Positions 4,858 to 6,525 of a stretch of DNA of 6,525 nt are shown here, in pieces. Made by a program: the position numbers and the translations under genes. The DNA is from Alphaproteobacteria bacterium (GTDB taxonomy: Bacteria; Pseudomonadota; Alphaproteobacteria; Sphingomonadales; Sphingomonadaceae). The notes beneath the pieces were generated by a model. It saw nothing but the letters and a program-made list of their open reading frames with translations, did no database searches and was not told where the DNA came from. Every line of letters starts with the position of its first letter. Within the stretch, counting starts at the first letter, position 1. The stretch spans positions 1 to 6,525 of the forward strand of contig JAGWQR010000354.1 of NCBI GenBank assembly GCA_028869975.1. Reading direction: 5' to 3'.

Positions 4858-6324
4858 TCACGTCCCGCAATAGGTGACATGGTGCGGCGCATCGGCGGGC
4901 GCGCCTTGGGCATAATCCGCCCAGTCGGCGCGTTCGACATAGGGGTGCGTCACCACCTCCAACACCTGCATGAACGGCACCATATCGCCCGCCTCGGCGG
5001 CACTGAGCGCGGCATCGACCATATGGTTGCGTGGGATATAGAGCGGATTGACCGCATTCATCTGCGCCGCGCGTTCTTCGGGGGGCGGCTCCTCGCGCGC
5101 CAGCCGCGCGTGCCAGTCGGCAAGCCAGTCATCGAGCGCATAAGGTTCACGCAGCAGATCGCGCACCACATCATCTCCCTGTGTCAAACTCGTGGCGAGC
5201 GCACGGAACAGGTTGGTGAAGTCTACCCTCTGCCCTTCCAGCGCCGCAAACAGCCCCTCAACCAATGCGGCATCATCCTCTTCATCCGAAAACAGCCCAA
5301 ATTTGGGCCGCATCCGCGCCACCCAAGCCCGCCGGAACCGCGCAGGAAATGTGTCGAGCAGCGCCTGGCACTGCGCCACGCCTTGCGCATCCACCGCCTC
5401 GATCAGCGCCAACAACGCCGAGGCAAGCCGCACCATGTTCCAGTGGCAAATCGCGCTCTGATTGCCGAACGCGTAGCGACCCTGACGGTCGATCGAGCTG
5501 AACACTTCGCGTGCGCTATACGCATCGAGGAACGCGCAGGGGCCATAATCGATCGCCTCGCCCGATATTGCGACATTGTCGGTGTTCATTACGCCGTGCA
5601 CAAACCCTAGGCTCATCCACTGCGCGACGAGCGCAATTTGCGCGTCCATCACCGCCTCCACCAGCGCGAGATAGGGGTTGGGCGCGTGGGCGGCTGCGGG
5701 GTAATGTCGCAAAAGCGCATAATCGGCGAGCTGGCGCAGCGCATCCGTGCCCGGCGCGCGCGCCGCCCATTCAAACGTGCCGACGCGCAAATGGCTGGCT
5801 GCCACACGCAAGGCCACCGCGCCGGGGTGCGGCTGATCGCGCTGCACTACCTCGCCCGTTTCCACCACCGACAGGATACGCGTGGTCGGCACGCAGAGCG
5901 CCGCCATCGCCTCCGAGATCAGATATTCGCGCAAAGCCGGGCCAAGCGCCAGCTTGCCATCACCACCGCGCGAGAAAGGCGTGCGGCCCGATCCCTTGAA
6001 TTGCAGGTCAAAGCGCCGGCCATCGGGCGCGACAATCTCCCCCAGCAACAGCGCCCGGCCATCCCCCAGCACCGGCGAGAATCCGCCAAACTGATGCCCG
6101 GCATACGCCAGCGCAACCGGCTCCGCCTCGACCGGAAGCGCATTGCCAACGAGCAGGTGCTCAGCGTCGTCCAAAGGCAGCGCCAAGCCCAGCGCCTCCG
6201 CCAACGCGCGGTTGAGGATCGTCAATCGCGGCGCAGGCGCGCGCTCCACCTGGGCGGGCACAAAAAATCCCTCCAGCGCCCGCACCAGACTATTGTCAAA
6301 CCGCCAGGTTGCCTCATTCTCCAT
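4858..6324 (-). CDS. selO: Protein adenylyltransferase SelO (YdiU/UPF0061 family)
   Basis: This 488-residue member of the SelO pseudokinase family binds ATP in inverted orientation and transfers AMP to Ser/Thr/Tyr of target proteins; known bacterial targets relate to oxidative stress and metabolism. Visible: AYAGHQFGGFSPVLGDGRALLLGE over 73-96, Lys110 in FKGSGRTPFSRGGDGK (110-124), Glu133 in LREYL, Arg173 and Arg180 in the AMP-pocket stretch ALRVAASHLR, Asp249-Asn250 in HGVMNTDN (243-250), and metal-binding Asp259 in DYGP. The spacings equal those of Pseudomonas syringae SelO (K113, E136, R176, R183, D252, D262) as I recall it. The C-terminal CGT puts Cys486 where eukaryotic SELENOO has selenocysteine. 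AGAGG lies 6 bases before ATG 6324. Monocistronic as far as can be seen. Confidence 0.96.
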   Translation of the reverse strand: MENEATWRFDNSLVRALEGFFVPAQVERAPAPRLTILNRALAEALGLALPLDDAEHLLVGNALPVEAEPVALAYAGHQFGGFSPVLGDGRALLLGEIVAPDGRRFDLQFKGSGRTPFSRGGDGKLALGPALREYLISEAMAALCVPTTRILSVVETGEVVQRDQPHPGAVALRVAASHLRVGTFEWAARAPGTDALRQLADYALLRHYPAAAHAPNPYLALVEAVMDAQIALVAQWMSLGFVHGVMNTDNVAISGEAIDYGPCAFLDAYSAREVFSSIDRQGRYAFGNQSAICHWNMVRLASALLALIEAVDAQGVAQCQALLDTFPARFRRAWVARMRPKFGLFSDEEDDAALVEGLFAALEGQRVDFTNLFRALATSLTQGDDVVRDLLREPYALDDWLADWHARLAREEPPPEERAAQMNAVNPLYIPRNHMVDAALSAAEAGDMVPFMQVLEVVTHPYVERADWADYAQGAPADAPHHVTYCGT

Positions 6325-6342
6325 GCCGTACCTCTACCGCGC

Positions 6343-6371
6343 TTGCCTTTTGCACGCAATTCGGTTAGGCG
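6343..6371 (+). promoter_or_regulatory. Possible rpmE promoter
   Basis: TTGCCT at 6343-6348 is followed after 17 bases by TAGGCG at 6366-6371, inside the short GTTAGGCG element. The -35 box is fair and the -10 box poor. It is the best candidate in the 99-bp selO/rpmE spacer and would leave a leader of about 45 bases containing the stem-loop at 6387-6405. The call is tentative. Confidence 0.28.
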
Positions 6372-6386
6372 CGCCGCTCGCTTCCG

Positions 6387-6405
6387 GGCTGGTCGGAAAC
6401 CAGCC
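6387..6405 (+). promoter_or_regulatory. Stem-loop in the rpmE 5' leader, candidate ribosomal-protein leader element
   Basis: GGCTGGT (6387-6393) pairs perfectly with ACCAGCC (6399-6405) around the 5-base loop CGGAA. The hairpin ends 6 bases before the rpmE ribosome site. It has no T-run, so it is not a terminator for the leader. Ribosomal-protein mRNAs, including L31 in other bacterial groups, often carry autoregulatory leaders; assigning that role here is inference. Confidence 0.4.
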
Positions 6406-6411
6406 GCAAAC

Positions 6412-6416
6412 AGGAG
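6412..6416 (+). promoter_or_regulatory. Ribosome binding site of rpmE
   Basis: A full AGGAG lies 7 bases before ATG 6424. It is the strongest Shine-Dalgarno match in this spacer, as expected for a highly translated ribosomal-protein gene. Confidence 0.65.
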
Positions 6417-6423
6417 AACCGAA

Positions 6424-6525
6424 ATGAAAACCGGGATTCACCCCGATTACCATATGATTACAGTCAAGATGACCGATGGCACCGAATTCCAGACGCGCAC
6501 CACCTGGGGCAAGGAAGGCGATACG
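6424..6525 (+). CDS. rpmE: 50S ribosomal protein L31 (3'-truncated by window)
   Basis: Thirty-four codons are visible before the window ends. The N-terminus MKTGIHPDYH, then ITVKMTDGTEFQTRTTWGK, is the L31 signature (E. coli: MKKDIHPKYEEI). L31 sits on the large subunit at the central protuberance and contributes to subunit bridging. At the positions of the E. coli zinc-ligand pair Cys16/Cys18 this protein has Met16 and Asp18, so it is a zinc-independent form, as is common in alphaproteobacteria. The remainder, including the second Cys pair position, is outside the window. The start is firm: ATG 6424 follows AGGAG with a 7-base spacer. It is divergent from selO. Confidence 0.95.
   Translation, partial: MKTGIHPDYHMITVKMTDGTEFQTRTTWGKEGDT

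Noticed and set aside
4215..4940. 241-codon open frame antisense to fabG
   Set aside because: It lies fully opposite an unmistakable fabG and the selO end, is rich in Arg/His/Gly as expected for high-GC shadow frames, and shows no recognisable domain.
4879..5610. 243-codon open frame antisense to selO
   Set aside because: Shadow of selO; the translation is Arg-rich with no family motif, and no ribosome site was noted.
6387..6405. rpmE leader hairpin as an intrinsic terminator
   Set aside because: No T-run follows on either strand, and it is placed directly before a strong ribosome site.
1..6525. Defence system, mobile element, CRISPR array or biosynthetic cluster
   Set aside because: All coding space is taken by recognisable housekeeping or widespread families; no transposase, integrase, toxin pair, direct-repeat array or attachment site was seen.

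Overview
The window looks like ordinary, gene-dense chromosome from a high-GC alphaproteobacterium, most likely a member of the Sphingomonadales. Three things point there: the protein style of FabD, FabG, SelO and L31; a zinc-free L31 beginning MKTGIHPDYH; and a hydrolase of the exosortase A (XrtA/PEP-CTERM) exopolysaccharide system. The lineage is inferred from family knowledge, and I would not name a genus. There is no mobile element, CRISPR array, tRNA or rRNA, and no non-genic stretch over about 120 bp.

Layout. (1) Positions 1-672, + strand: 3' part of an alpha/beta hydrolase of the 'hydrolase 1, exosortase A system-associated' type, cut by the window edge. (2) Positions 656-3055, - strand: a tightly overlapped operon transcribed RidA-family protein, then glycerophosphodiester phosphodiesterase, then a FemAB-like/GNAT N-acyltransferase. 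Its last gene runs 17 bp into the end of the hydrolase gene. (3) Positions 3056-3171: a 116-bp divergent promoter region with two credible sigma70-type promoters whose -35 boxes are one base apart. (4) Positions 3172-4850, + strand: fabD and fabG, two essential type II fatty acid synthesis genes, two bases apart. (5) Positions 4858-6324, - strand: selO (YdiU), the pseudokinase-fold protein AMPylase, convergent with fabG across 7 bp. (6) Positions 6325-6423: a 99-bp divergent spacer carrying a 7-bp stem-loop just upstream of the rpmE ribosome binding site. (7) Positions 6424-6525, + strand: start of rpmE (ribosomal protein L31), cut by the right edge.

How the genes relate. fabD makes malonyl-ACP, and FabG carries out the first reduction of each elongation cycle. 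The opposing operon pairs a RidA-type imine/enamine detoxification protein with a phospholipid-headgroup phosphodiesterase and an uncharacterised acyltransferase; the overlaps imply co-translation, but no shared pathway can be read from the sequence. SelO is expected to AMPylate proteins under redox stress.

I found no convincing new multi-gene system. The observations most worth checking are the candidate structured leader of rpmE, the back-to-back fabD/RidA promoters with their two dyads, the fabDG pair without an acpP behind it, and the altered cysteine set of SelO.
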